A stretch of 54,575 nucleotides of DNA from assembly GCF_002811765.1 (NCBI RefSeq), contig NZ_NPDR01000012.1, forward strand, positions 1-54,575. The letters run 5' to 3'. This DNA is from Leptospira saintgironsiae (lineage in GTDB: Bacteria > Spirochaetota > Leptospiria > Leptospirales > Leptospiraceae). Under the pieces are notes generated by a model. The model saw nothing but the letters and a program-made list of their open reading frames with translations. It did not search any database and was not told the DNA's origin. A program made the position numbers and the translations under genes. How positions within the stretch are numbered: position 1 is the stretch's first letter; each line of letters begins with the position of its first letter. Below are positions 10,501 through 17,928 of the stretch, piece by piece.

Positions 10501-11187
10501 GGAACCGTATTTGAATAGGCGAGCCTCACGGACCCAAAGATCCATGATACCACCTTCATTCACTAAATCATCATCTACACTTTGAATAAAACATGCATGA
10601 GGTTGTGGATGCTCGTATGCGGAAGCAGATTTTACCAATTTTGCACTGGTAGGATCCACATAGAAATGTCCTTGGGATTTACCGTCGATCCCATACGCCC
10701 AATGTAATCCAGTATTGAACCACTGAGGGGAGTTAGGAGCGGACATTTGAGAAGCCAGCATGAAAGATACTTCTTCGTAGAAAGTTTTAGCACTTTCTTC
10801 GTCTGAAAAATAACCGTATTTATATCCCCAATAGGTCCAACAGCCCGCTAAACGATGGAAAACTTCCTGTGCGGAAGCCTCTCCACCGAAACGATCTTCT
10901 GCTTTTAAAGAAGAAAGTTTTTCAGTGTCTGGTTCAGAGCGCTGTAACCATTCTGGAATGCCTTTTTCATCTACTTTTTTTAAGTATTTTGGCACTCCTT
11001 TGCGTCTGAAATACTTCTGGGCAAGAATATCTACTGCAACCTGAGACCATTGGTTCGGAACAAGAATGTCCTTAGCTTCGAAGACGACGGATCCGTCAGG
11101 GTTAGAGATCTTAGAATTCCTCTTAACCCAGTTTAAGTCCTTTGAAAATCCCTTCTCAGGTGAAGTGAAATGTTTATTTAGCTTCAT
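7594..11187 (-). CDS. nrdJ: Adenosylcobalamin-dependent (class II) ribonucleotide reductase
   Basis: A protein of about 1197 residues that reduces ribonucleotides to deoxyribonucleotides using vitamin B12 as radical source, so no oxygen and no separate radical subunit are needed. Visible motifs are [13 protein letters not shown] (finger loop region), [18 protein letters not shown] around the active-site cysteine and Asn/Glu radical residues, and [20 protein letters not shown]. The C-terminus has a Cys-rich zinc-ribbon-like end ([18 protein letters not shown]) that probably holds the re-reducing thiols. The start was chosen at the ATG at 11187 because AGGAGA sits 6-7 bases before it; an upstream in-frame start at 11214 has no such site. 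Large single-subunit enzymes of this size are typical of Leptospira. Confidence 0.95.
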   Translation of the reverse strand: MKLNKHFTSPEKGFSKDLNWVKRNSKISNPDGSVVFEAKDILVPNQWSQVAVDILAQKYFRRKGVPKYLKKVDEKGIPEWLQRSEPDTEKLSSLKAEDRFGGEASAQEVFHRLAGCWTYWGYKYGYFSDEESAKTFYEEVSFMLASQMSAPNSPQWFNTGLHWAYGIDGKSQGHFYVDPTSAKLVKSASAYEHPQPHACFIQSVDDDLVNEGGIMDLWVREARLFKYGSGTGTNFSNLRAENESLSGGGKSSGLMSFLKIGDRAAGAIKSGGTTRRAAKMVCLDVDHPDIDRFVDWKVEEEKKVASLVTGSILNNRHLNAIMKACYEMEGEDRFEPKKNSALKKTIVEAKKVLIPDNYIKRVIDLARQGYKELIFEELTTDWQSEAYNTVSGQNSNNSVRLPNEFMNAVEQDLPWHLYNRTEKEKALKEKRAAKPAKTIRARDLWDRISFAAWSSADPGTQYHTTINEWHTCPEDGNINASNPCSEYMFLDNTACNLASANLQKFVDPETLVFDVESFRYLCRLWTIILEISVTMAQFPSREIAELSYKFRTLGLGYANLGSALMIMGIPYDSKEAMAITGAITSIMHMTAYATSAEMAKELGPFPGYEKNKKHMLRVLRNHKRAAYNVPSEDYEGLTITPVGIDPAYCPSYLLKAAQEDSDNAVSLGEAHGYRNAQVTVIAPTGTIGLVMDCDTTGIEPDFALVKFKKLAGGGYFKIINQSVPLALRKLGYSPSEIESIVNYCKGHATLNGAPVINTQSLKEKGFTNEILEKVEASLPYAFDINFAFNKFNLGENFLQKNLGIAKETYDSFTFNLLEHLGFSKDEINKANDYVCGTMTIENAPYLKEKDYPVFDCANKCGKYGKRYLSYESHIRTMAAAQPFISGAISKTINLPEDATIEDIKNAYYISWKMMVKANALYRDGSKLSQPLNSVLELLNGIELEEQEEIAEAAVAKDPSQFAEKIVYKYISHRRKLPNRRAGYTQKAVVGGHKVYLRTGEYEDGQLGEIFVDMHKEGAAFRSLMNAFAISVSLGLQHGVPLEEFVDAFTFFKFEPNGIVTGNKHIKMSTSVIDFIFRELAITYLGRYDLGQVAPEDLRGDEIGSRKSSESIQSKAPVQPVASAVVETAPASEPETISYSQMMRTEKPTSGIALMEEIKMARIKGYTGDSCTECGSFEMVRNGSCLKCMSCGATTGCS

Positions 11188-11232
11188 AGCATTCTCCTTA
11201 TGAAACTCCGGCAAAATATAGTGCGTTTTTGG

Positions 11233-11259
11233 ATTATGTCACGCTACTATAGCTTTCAA
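11233..11259 (-). promoter_or_regulatory. Possible nrdJ promoter with NrdR-box-like sites
   Basis: Read on the minus strand: TTGAAA (11259-11254), a 15-base spacer and CATAAT (11238-11233). The spacer is short, so this is tentative. A sequence CTATATTTTG (minus strand, 11221-11212) matches 9 of 10 positions of the NrdR-box core CwATATaTwG as I remember it, and a weaker half-like site CTATAGTAG lies at 11252-11244, about 32 bases away centre to centre. Paired boxes about three helical turns apart are usual for the repressor NrdR. Confidence 0.3.
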
Positions 11260-11399
11260 ATTTTCCCATAGTACTTTTTCCAAAAGCTGTTCGGTTTTCG
11301 CCGGAAAATTGTATGTAGATCTGATCAGAAAATACCTATGTCTCGAAGATTTTTCATTGCCAGCCTGCCTCATTTCTAAAAACTGGATTCTGCTACCAG

Positions 11400-11479
<80 letters not shown>

Positions 11480-11977
11480 ATCTTTTCCTTTCTTCCAATC
11501 TTACCAAATTTCAGTATATTTGCGATCTTCTTAATAGACCCTGTAGACCTACATTTGTTTAGTCTTTTTGTTATAATTTCTGTTATTTTATCCAAAATTT
11601 TAATATGAAAACCTCGAAAAATAACTGGATTATGAAGGTTAGGGCGACTCTTCGCTAACGCTCAGACCGCGCTTCTACGGGTTCGCGCTTTGCGCTCATC
11701 CGGGCAAGCCCGGACTTAAAAGCCCTTCGAATCGCTGTCGCGGGCTTTTATTTCGAAATCCCTTAGGATTCCACAGGAAAAACCCAGATATTTCCCTAAA
11801 AAACACCCTTTAGGGCGCTCCATTTCGCATAACAAATGCATTGTTAATCGAAATCAACCCGCTCTGCCGAAACCTCTTTATATAACAATCGATCGAATAT
11901 AAAAACTTCCCTTATATAAGGGGTTAATAAGAATTTTTCCATTCATCATACCTAGATACACTTTCATCCCAAACTCA
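11480..11977. repeat. Non-coding stretch with a palindrome-rich intergenic element
   Basis: About 500 bases without a convincing gene. Bases 11640-11760 are more GC-rich than the surroundings and contain a perfect palindrome CCGGGC-AA-GCCCGG (11700-11713) and a stem AAAAGCCC (11718-11725) / GGGCTTTT (11742-11749) with a 16-base loop. The segment GCGACTCTTCGCTAACGCTC has the look of a dispersed intergenic repeat of the genus, but only one copy is in this window. The right end (from 11978) holds the promoter of the next gene. The left part contains nothing I recognise. Confidence 0.45.
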
Positions 11978-12006
11978 TTGCACATATGTACAAATACTTA
12001 TATCTT
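11978..12006 (+). promoter_or_regulatory. Sigma-70-type promoter of cassette copy 1
   Basis: TTGCAC (11978-11983), a 17-base spacer, then TATCTT (12001-12006). Only 7 bases separate the -10 box from the ATG at 12014, so transcription should start at or beside the start codon. The second cassette has the same layout. Confidence 0.6.
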
Positions 12007-12013
12007 CCTAAGT

Positions 12014-12565
12014 ATGTCGCGAAAAATAGCATTGGCTGTCGTATCCATTCTTATCTTAAGCTTATTTGTTCTTTTGGTGATCCCTTCTTCTTCGAAGGAC
12101 ACTGAGGCTGCCCATTCTCATTCACCAAAAAGCGGTTTTTCCGAAAGATTCTCTTCTTTATCTAATTTTCTAGGCCTTAACTCCTCTTCTTCCAATGATG
12201 AAGAAGGACTTATACCTGCTTCTCTCTTAAGAAATGAAACTCCTGATAATCTATACTGGGTAGCTGTAGCAACTCCAAGAGATGCAGCAGAAATGAAAGC
12301 TCAGAATGAGCTAAGAGAAGATTGGGCAGCTCTTTACGGAAAGATTTACTCCAATAAAGCAACTCGCAAAGAGATAGATGAGTATTACACAGCTCAAATC
12401 AAACTACATGAAGATCAATTAGAACTATTGAAGATCATGGAGGATCGATATCCGGAACGTTTGAACGACGATTCGAGAAGAATGATCCTGGCCGGTAAGG
12501 AACTATATGCTAAAAAGTTAAAAAACGTAAAAGATGAATATGAAAAACACATAAACCAAAAATAG
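12014..12565 (+). CDS. Membrane-anchored helical protein of unknown function, cassette copy 1
   Basis: A 183-residue protein from the ATG at 12014; an upstream in-frame TTG at 11978 is the -35 element of the likely promoter, so I reject it as start. Residues about 5-24 form one hydrophobic signal anchor. A Ser-rich linker (about 30-65) follows, then a charged, mostly helical domain with the segment ETPDNLYWVAVATP, KATRKEIDEYY, LHEDQLELL and MEDRYPERL. It is closely similar to the protein at 17367-17912, strongest from ETPDNLYW onward. It lies 14 bases upstream of the secreted M19-like gene and is probably co-translated with it. The anchor-plus-helices design and pairing with a secreted enzyme recall membrane-bound foldases, but no lipase-chaperone motif is visible, so the function is unknown. 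Confidence 0.8.
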   Translation: MSRKIALAVVSILILSLFVLLVIPSSSKDTEAAHSHSPKSGFSERFSSLSNFLGLNSSSSNDEEGLIPASLLRNETPDNLYWVAVATPRDAAEMKAQNELREDWAALYGKIYSNKATRKEIDEYYTAQIKLHEDQLELLKIMEDRYPERLNDDSRRMILAGKELYAKKLKNVKDEYEKHINQK

Positions 12566-12579
12566 ATTTGGAGAGAATT

Positions 12580-14799
12580 ATGAATTATCGGTCAGTACGA
12601 AGGTCTGTATTCAGCTTCGTAGTATGTACGATGTTTTTTGCAGGAAGTGCATCCGTATTTGCGGATCCTTATTGGGGAACATTCAAGAAGGATAGCTGTA
12701 CGTCAATTTTCCCTGGAAAACGTCAGTATTCAGCAATCCTTTACGGGATCCCTTCGGGCCAGAGTTGGGAAACTACCTGCGCGAATATGGGAGCAACCAT
12801 TAACGGCCAAGTATTTACTAAGCCTAGTCGTTGTAAGAACACCGGTTTAAATATGTGGGGAGAATTCGATGTACTCGACGACTCCTGCGAAGCAAACTGG
12901 TCGGCTACAGACGATGGCGGAGCATACAACTGGACTCATAAGAATGACGGTTGCCAAACCTCTGGAACGTACGCGGGCAAAAGAAAATATTCTTCCCGTA
13001 TCTGGAACGTAGTAGGTGTCTCCTGGGAAGAAGCATGTGCTAAATTGCCCCTTACAATCGCAGGTAAAACTTATACAACTCCAACAAAATGTGTGAATAC
13101 TAACACCACAGGAATGTGGGGAGAATGGTATGTTGCAGATTCAAGTTGTGAGTCCGCTCCAAAAGCGTATGCAAGAGGTGCTCAAGATTCTCTCAAAAGA
13201 ACAGGAACTCTTTCCGGTTATGTGGATCTTCATACTCACCCAATGGCTCACCTAGGTTTCGGAGGAGTAATCTTCCATGGTGCCCCTTATGGAGAACCAG
13301 CAACCGCACTTGCGGATTGCCCTAGTATGTCGAACGAAGGCCACTCTGCAGGACACTCCAGAGTAGAAGCAATCGTTCAAGATGATATTATTGGAGCTCT
13401 ACTTTCTACAGCAAAACATGATAATAGAGGATACGCAAGTTTCCCTTATTGGCCTGCAAACAATAGTTACACTCACCAAACAATGTATTATGAGTGGATC
13501 AAACGTGCCTACGAAGGTGGTTTGAGAACTATGGTTGTCCTTGCTGTAAACGGTGATTATATGTTCGGAGCAACTGATAACGGTCTTCCGGATATTATCA
13601 AAGGTATCGCAATTGCAACTGATCCAGTTTATGATCTAAACGACATGAACACTTTACGTCGTCAGACCCAAGCAGTATATGATATGCAAACTTGGATCGA
13701 TCAGAAGAGTGGTGGAGCGGGACTCGGATGGTTCCGTATCGTAAAATCTCCTTCAGAAGCACAAAGTGTGATCGCTGCCGGTAAACTCGCAGTGGTTTTA
13801 GGTGCAGAAGTAGATTATTTAGTAGATTGTACAACCACAACTTGTACCGACTCTATGATCACTCAAGGTGTTCAAGCAATGTATGACGCAGGTTTACGTT
13901 ATATATTCCCGATCCACTTAAAAACCAACGGATTCGGTGGAGCTGGTCTCTATAATATCCTTGGAAGTGGAACTAAGTATGACTGTAAACATTACGGACA
14001 AGATTGTAACGTTGCAGGTTTAACTTCTTACGGACCTAAGATCATGAAAGCCCTAATGCAAAAAGGGATGATCATAGACGTGGGACACATGTCCGCAAGA
14101 TCCTTGGAAGGAGCTCTGACTTACGCAGAGCAACAATCTTATCCAGGTATCGTAACTGGTCACACTGGTGTATATGATATGGCGAATAAAGGAAATCGTC
14201 ATGAGGCAAATCCAACCGGAGCAGCTCTCAAACGTATCATTGCACTCGGCGGAATGATCGGACTAATCCCAGGACAAGGAAATCTGGATGAAGTAGGAGA
14301 GTGGAGACAAAACTCTGATGGCTCTTATATCTCTCACGCTTGTGGAGGAACCACCCAGACATTTGCCCAATCCTATCAGTATCTAAGAAACCTGATCGGA
14401 GACCAAGCTTATGACGGAAGAATTTCAGTCGGAACCGACTTTAACGGATTCGCTCATATGCCTGGACCTCGTTATGGAACTCGTGCATGTCCAGGAGGAG
14501 TGTCTACAATCGCTCAACCTGATTCTGCTAAAGTAGGATATCCATTTGCTCCGGATGCTTCCATTAGAAAAGCTGCAACTCTTTCAGCTCTTCCTTCTCT
14601 TGGAAAATATACATTCGGAAACAGGACTTTCGACTTCAATACAGAAGGAGCTTCTCATATTGGGCTCATGCCAGACTTCTTTGAAGATTTAAGACAGCAA
14701 GGACTCAAACGTTCCGATCTGGAACCAGTTTATCGTTCAGCTGACTTCTTCACTACCATGTGGCAGAATGCGGTTACAAGAGGTGCAAGCATCCAATAA
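12580..14799 (+). CDS. Secreted M19-dipeptidase-like protein with two Cys4 repeats, copy 1
   Basis: A 739-residue exported protein; the ATG at 12580 has GGAGAGA just upstream, better than the TTG at 12568. A signal peptide ends near ASVFA (residue 28). Two repeats of about 75 residues follow, each with four cysteines (40, 67, 85, 103 and 125, 153, 171, 190) and shared GKRxYS...SWE...C and MWGE motifs. The rest resembles the peptidase M19 / renal dipeptidase barrel: VDLHTHP (H218, H220), LGAEVDYL (E410), IIDVGHMS (H503), VTGHTGVYD (H528) and GTDFNGF (D620) line up in order with the family's metal ligands. The first motif is HxH instead of the usual HxD. Spacing between ligands is longer than in known dipeptidases, so the substrate may differ. 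A terminator follows at 14827. Confidence 0.85.
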   Translation: MNYRSVRRSVFSFVVCTMFFAGSASVFADPYWGTFKKDSCTSIFPGKRQYSAILYGIPSGQSWETTCANMGATINGQVFTKPSRCKNTGLNMWGEFDVLDDSCEANWSATDDGGAYNWTHKNDGCQTSGTYAGKRKYSSRIWNVVGVSWEEACAKLPLTIAGKTYTTPTKCVNTNTTGMWGEWYVADSSCESAPKAYARGAQDSLKRTGTLSGYVDLHTHPMAHLGFGGVIFHGAPYGEPATALADCPSMSNEGHSAGHSRVEAIVQDDIIGALLSTAKHDNRGYASFPYWPANNSYTHQTMYYEWIKRAYEGGLRTMVVLAVNGDYMFGATDNGLPDIIKGIAIATDPVYDLNDMNTLRRQTQAVYDMQTWIDQKSGGAGLGWFRIVKSPSEAQSVIAAGKLAVVLGAEVDYLVDCTTTTCTDSMITQGVQAMYDAGLRYIFPIHLKTNGFGGAGLYNILGSGTKYDCKHYGQDCNVAGLTSYGPKIMKALMQKGMIIDVGHMSARSLEGALTYAEQQSYPGIVTGHTGVYDMANKGNRHEANPTGAALKRIIALGGMIGLIPGQGNLDEVGEWRQNSDGSYISHACGGTTQTFAQSYQYLRNLIGDQAYDGRISVGTDFNGFAHMPGPRYGTRACPGGVSTIAQPDSAKVGYPFAPDASIRKAATLSALPSLGKYTFGNRTFDFNTEGASHIGLMPDFFEDLRQQGLKRSDLEPVYRSADFFTTMWQNAVTRGASIQ

Positions 14800-14826
14800 A
14801 GAAATCTAACGAAATAGATTTTTCTT

Positions 14827-14856
14827 AAGCCCGCCAAACCCAGCGGGCTTTTTTTT
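14827..14856 (+). terminator. Rho-independent terminator after cassette copy 1
   Basis: Stem AAGCCCGC (14827-14834) / GCGGGCTT (14843-14850) with an 8-base loop and a run of eight T. It ends the cassette transcript and may also serve the convergent regulator gene. Confidence 0.9.
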
Positions 14857-14907
14857 GCTTACTTGAATAGTAGAGAATTCGTCGGCCTATGAATAAGTTT
14901 GGGTTTA

Positions 14908-15615
14908 TCAACCCAACATATCTTTTAGAGTATTATAATTTGATCTAGATAAGGCAACTTCTGCGGAATCGCCCAGAAGCACTTTAAAATGATTTCCTTT
15001 GCCGTGTAGGATCTTTTTTACTTCGGAAAGATTGATTATAAAAGATCTATGAGAACGGAAAAAATCCGAATTCAATTCAGCTAGAACAGATTCCATTGTT
15101 TTACGTATCAATTCTTTACGACCTGACTTAAGATGGATCTCAGTAAAATTACCGGAGGCTTCTAAATACAGAATATCTTGAAAGCGGATCACTTCTATCA
15201 TTCCGTCTTTTTTTAAGGAGATACTGTTTTTACGCATAGAATCCGCTTTAGAAGCAGATGCAGACTTCATACGATCTATCGCGGCTATAAATCTTTCTCG
15301 AGTGAATGGTTTTGCCACAAAATCCAAAACACCAAAATCAAATGCACTTACTGCATTTTGTTTATCAGAAGAGATCACTATTGTATAAAATGAATCTTTT
15401 TCAGGAAGTTTTAGTATTTCATAACCCGACTGTCCTTTTAGATTAATATCCAAAAGAAGAAGATCGATAGGATTTTCTTTGATACTATAAAGAGCAGGAG
15501 TCAATTCATCGAATGTTTTAAGAGAGACTAGACTTTTTCCGAACGCTTCTCTACAATAATGCTGGATGGTTCTTGCCATCAGCTTATCATCCTCAACTAG
15601 AACTGCTCTCACCAT
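14908..15615 (-). CDS. LytTR-family response regulator
   Basis: A 235-residue two-component regulator. The receiver domain (1 to about 115) has the acidic pair E8-D9-D10, phospho-acceptor D56 in LLLDINLKG, S82/S83 and K102 in VAKPF. The C-terminal domain (about 130-232) is LytTR: IEVIRFQDILYLEASGNFTEIHL, FFRSHRSFIINL and VALSRSNYNTLKDML. LytTR regulators bind direct repeats upstream of their targets, often genes for exported or cell-surface products. It lies 33 bases downstream of the kinase gene, same strand, so the two form one operon. Both cassette copies flank this operon and are natural candidate targets. Confidence 0.93.
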   Translation of the reverse strand: MVRAVLVEDDKLMARTIQHYCREAFGKSLVSLKTFDELTPALYSIKENPIDLLLLDINLKGQSGYEILKLPEKDSFYTIVISSDKQNAVSAFDFGVLDFVAKPFTRERFIAAIDRMKSASASKADSMRKNSISLKKDGMIEVIRFQDILYLEASGNFTEIHLKSGRKELIRKTMESVLAELNSDFFRSHRSFIINLSEVKKILHGKGNHFKVLLGDSAEVALSRSNYNTLKDMLG

Positions 15616-15648
15616 GCTTAGCGATTTCTATAAAAAATTCTCAAATGG

Positions 15649-17172
15649 TCAATCTGAAATTTTCATTCTATAAAATAGAAGTGTGAATGTTGCACCTTGT
15701 CCAGGTTTACTTTCCAAACTGATCTTTGCATTCAATAGTTCTACTAATCTATGGACTGCATAAAGTCCCACACCAGTAGAAGGTTCATTGCCTGTAGGCT
15801 TAGCTGATAAACGAGTGAATCTAGAGAATAAACGTTTTCTATCCTCATCGGTGAATCCTTTTCCTTCGTCCCTGATCTGGATCTGTATAAAATCACCATT
15901 ATCTTTTATCAATTTAGAATGTATGAATATAGAACCACCTGGCGGAGAATATTTTACCGCATTTGAAACCAAATTATCTAAAATACTTGCAACCGCTTTT
16001 CTGTCGGAGCGGATTTTTAGATCTTCTTTATCAAATTGGGTATGGAATTGTATTCTTTTCAAAGAAGCTTGGTAATCAAAGTTTTGGATTGTAGACCTTA
16101 TATAAGAATTTATATTAAAAATATCATAATCTATTTTGATATTCTCAAAACCGGAAGCTGCGATCCCAACAAGATCATCAATATGCCCTAAAATTTTTCT
16201 GGAAGAACTTTCTATATCAGTAAGGATTTCTTTCTTCTCCTTGTCTGAGAATGATTTCAGGTTTTTGCGAAGGATCGTACTGATACTCATGATCCCCGAA
16301 AGTGGGCTTTTCAGATCATGGACCGCAATGCTGATCATATCACTTTTATTTGTATCCTCTTCTCTTAACCTTTCATTCAATCGAATGATTCTCTGGGTTT
16401 TAAGATAAGTATTCGCCAAAGTTAAGAAAGACACACGATCAAAAATTAAGATCAAAAATAAGGTCACAAGGGGGTTTTGTAAAAGTACAGGTTCTCTATT
16501 CCCGCTATAATAGATAAAACTGTATAGAATTGCATAATTGATCGCATATATAAAGTATTTGGTATGATCCGGAAATCTGAACATGATCGCAACACTAAAC
16601 ATTGCGGTGGAGAAGAGCGAAATCTCAGGGAGTCGAGGAAAGACCACAACCGTGATGCAAGTCCCGGTTAAGGAAAGAAGTAGCACCCCAATCCTACAAA
16701 ACAATTTGATCCTATCCAAATCCGCCCTATGCAAACGGCCTGAATTCAATAGAACGTTCATGGTCAGAAAAACCGAATAAAATACCAGATCGAATAGAAC
16801 GAATGAATTGTCCTTAGCATCCGAAAATGCATCGACTAGATCATAGAATGCAAATGGTAAAATGATGATGGGAAGGATTAGATACACATATCGTAACACG
16901 ATCAGAATTTCGAGATAAGCATTACGAGTGAATACGGGGGCAAAGTTTACGGAAGAAAGTATCTTTGCTTTTCTATATTGCCTGAGTGCAAAACGATAAT
17001 TAAGCCCGAAAAGAAACCGAAGTAACGCCTGCATATTTCCAAATTTATCCCTTTCCCTTTTAAAATACTCCCTTTTTTGTCCAATCATTCGATTTAGGAA
17101 AACTAGTGAAAAAACTTTGTCAAAAAGATGAATTAGAAAAGCCATAAATTCCAGAAAAAAGAATGTACTCAT
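15649..17172 (-). CDS. Membrane sensor histidine kinase
   Basis: About 507 residues from the ATG at 17172 (a TTG at 17190 is an alternative; neither has a strong ribosome site). The N-terminal half has about six to eight hydrophobic segments (roughly residues 85-260) without a recognised ligand domain. HisKA follows with phospho-acceptor His in SIAVHDLKSPLSGI, then a HATPase domain with the N-box ILDNLVSNAVKYSPPGG, G1 box RDEGKGFT and G2 box GVGLYAVHRLVELL. It should phosphorylate the LytTR regulator encoded 33 bases downstream. The membrane domain may sense an envelope or lipid-phase signal; this cannot be told from sequence. Confidence 0.93.
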   Translation of the reverse strand: MSTFFFLEFMAFLIHLFDKVFSLVFLNRMIGQKREYFKRERDKFGNMQALLRFLFGLNYRFALRQYRKAKILSSVNFAPVFTRNAYLEILIVLRYVYLILPIIILPFAFYDLVDAFSDAKDNSFVLFDLVFYSVFLTMNVLLNSGRLHRADLDRIKLFCRIGVLLLSLTGTCITVVVFPRLPEISLFSTAMFSVAIMFRFPDHTKYFIYAINYAILYSFIYYSGNREPVLLQNPLVTLFLILIFDRVSFLTLANTYLKTQRIIRLNERLREEDTNKSDMISIAVHDLKSPLSGIMSISTILRKNLKSFSDKEKKEILTDIESSSRKILGHIDDLVGIAASGFENIKIDYDIFNINSYIRSTIQNFDYQASLKRIQFHTQFDKEDLKIRSDRKAVASILDNLVSNAVKYSPPGGSIFIHSKLIKDNGDFIQIQIRDEGKGFTDEDRKRLFSRFTRLSAKPTGNEPSTGVGLYAVHRLVELLNAKISLESKPGQGATFTLLFYRMKISD

Positions 17173-17328
17173 CTCCAAGAATACAAGCAATTATCATAGT
17201 ACTACTTGTTCTAGTTTATAATTTTGTGACTTAAGTACCGATTTTTATTCTTCTTTTGCTTTGCAAAAACTACTAGAGCATGTTTCCCAATATTTATAAC
17301 ATTTTTCTAATAAATAGTTACAAAGAAT

Positions 17329-17357
17329 TTGCATAACGGATCGTAATGTAATATACT
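17329..17357 (+). promoter_or_regulatory. Sigma-70-type promoter of cassette copy 2
   Basis: TTGCAT (17329-17334), a 17-base spacer, TATACT (17352-17357). The ATG at 17367 is only 9 bases after the -10 box, so the message should have almost no leader, matching copy 1. Confidence 0.7.
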
Positions 17358-17366
17358 GTTCGCCCG

Positions 17367-17912
17367 ATGCTATCTAAGAAAAACGCATTACTGTTTTCTT
17401 CTACTTTTGTTGTAATCGTTGTCATTTTTATTTTTACCAAAAGCCAAAACGGGGCTGCCCAATCATCTTCCAAAAATATTTTTTCAGAAGGCCTTTCTAT
17501 CTTCTCCGGATTCATTGGATCAGGAAATTCTTCTTCTACCTATAATGAAGATAACGCAGTTGTATCTGCTTCTCTATTAAAGAGTGAGACTCCAGACAAT
17601 TTATATTGGGTGGCGGTTGCCACTCCCCAAGATGCAGGAGAAAAAAAAGCACAAGAAGAACTCCTAGAAAGTTGGGCTACATTGTATGGAAAAATTTACT
17701 CCGGCAAAGCAACCCGCAAAGAAATAGATGAATATTATAAGGCACAAATAAAACTCCAGGAAGACCAACTGGAACTATTGCGCTTAATGGAAGATAGATA
17801 TCCAGAGCGCCTTGATGACGAAAAACGCAGAATGATCCTAGCCGGCAAAGAACTGTACGGCCAAAAGCTGAAAAACGTAACCGAAGAATACAAAAGACAT
17901 ATAAACAAGTAA
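17367..17912 (+). CDS. Membrane-anchored helical protein of unknown function, cassette copy 2
   Basis: A 181-residue paralogue of the protein at 12014-12565. An N-terminal hydrophobic anchor (about residues 7-24) is followed by a Ser/Asn-rich linker and the same helical domain: ETPDNLYWVAVATP, LYGKIYSGKATRKEIDEYY and LMEDRYPERL are shared. The N-terminal anchor and linker have drifted much more than the helical domain, so selection acts on the latter. It precedes the second M19-like gene by 16 bases. No ribosome-binding site is seen, consistent with a leaderless message. Function unknown. Confidence 0.82.
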   Translation: MLSKKNALLFSSTFVVIVVIFIFTKSQNGAAQSSSKNIFSEGLSIFSGFIGSGNSSSTYNEDNAVVSASLLKSETPDNLYWVAVATPQDAGEKKAQEELLESWATLYGKIYSGKATRKEIDEYYKAQIKLQEDQLELLRLMEDRYPERLDDEKRRMILAGKELYGQKLKNVTEEYKRHINK

Positions 17913-17928
17913 GTAGGGAGAGATACGT

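Noticed and set aside
11978..12013. Longer N-terminus of the cassette-1 small protein from TTG 11978
   Set aside because: The TTG is part of the -35 element of the likely promoter, and the extension is absent in the paralogue.
12014..12565. Lipase-specific foldase (Lif/LimK)
   Set aside because: The anchor-plus-helices layout fits, but the characteristic Lif motifs are not visible and the neighbour is not a lipase.
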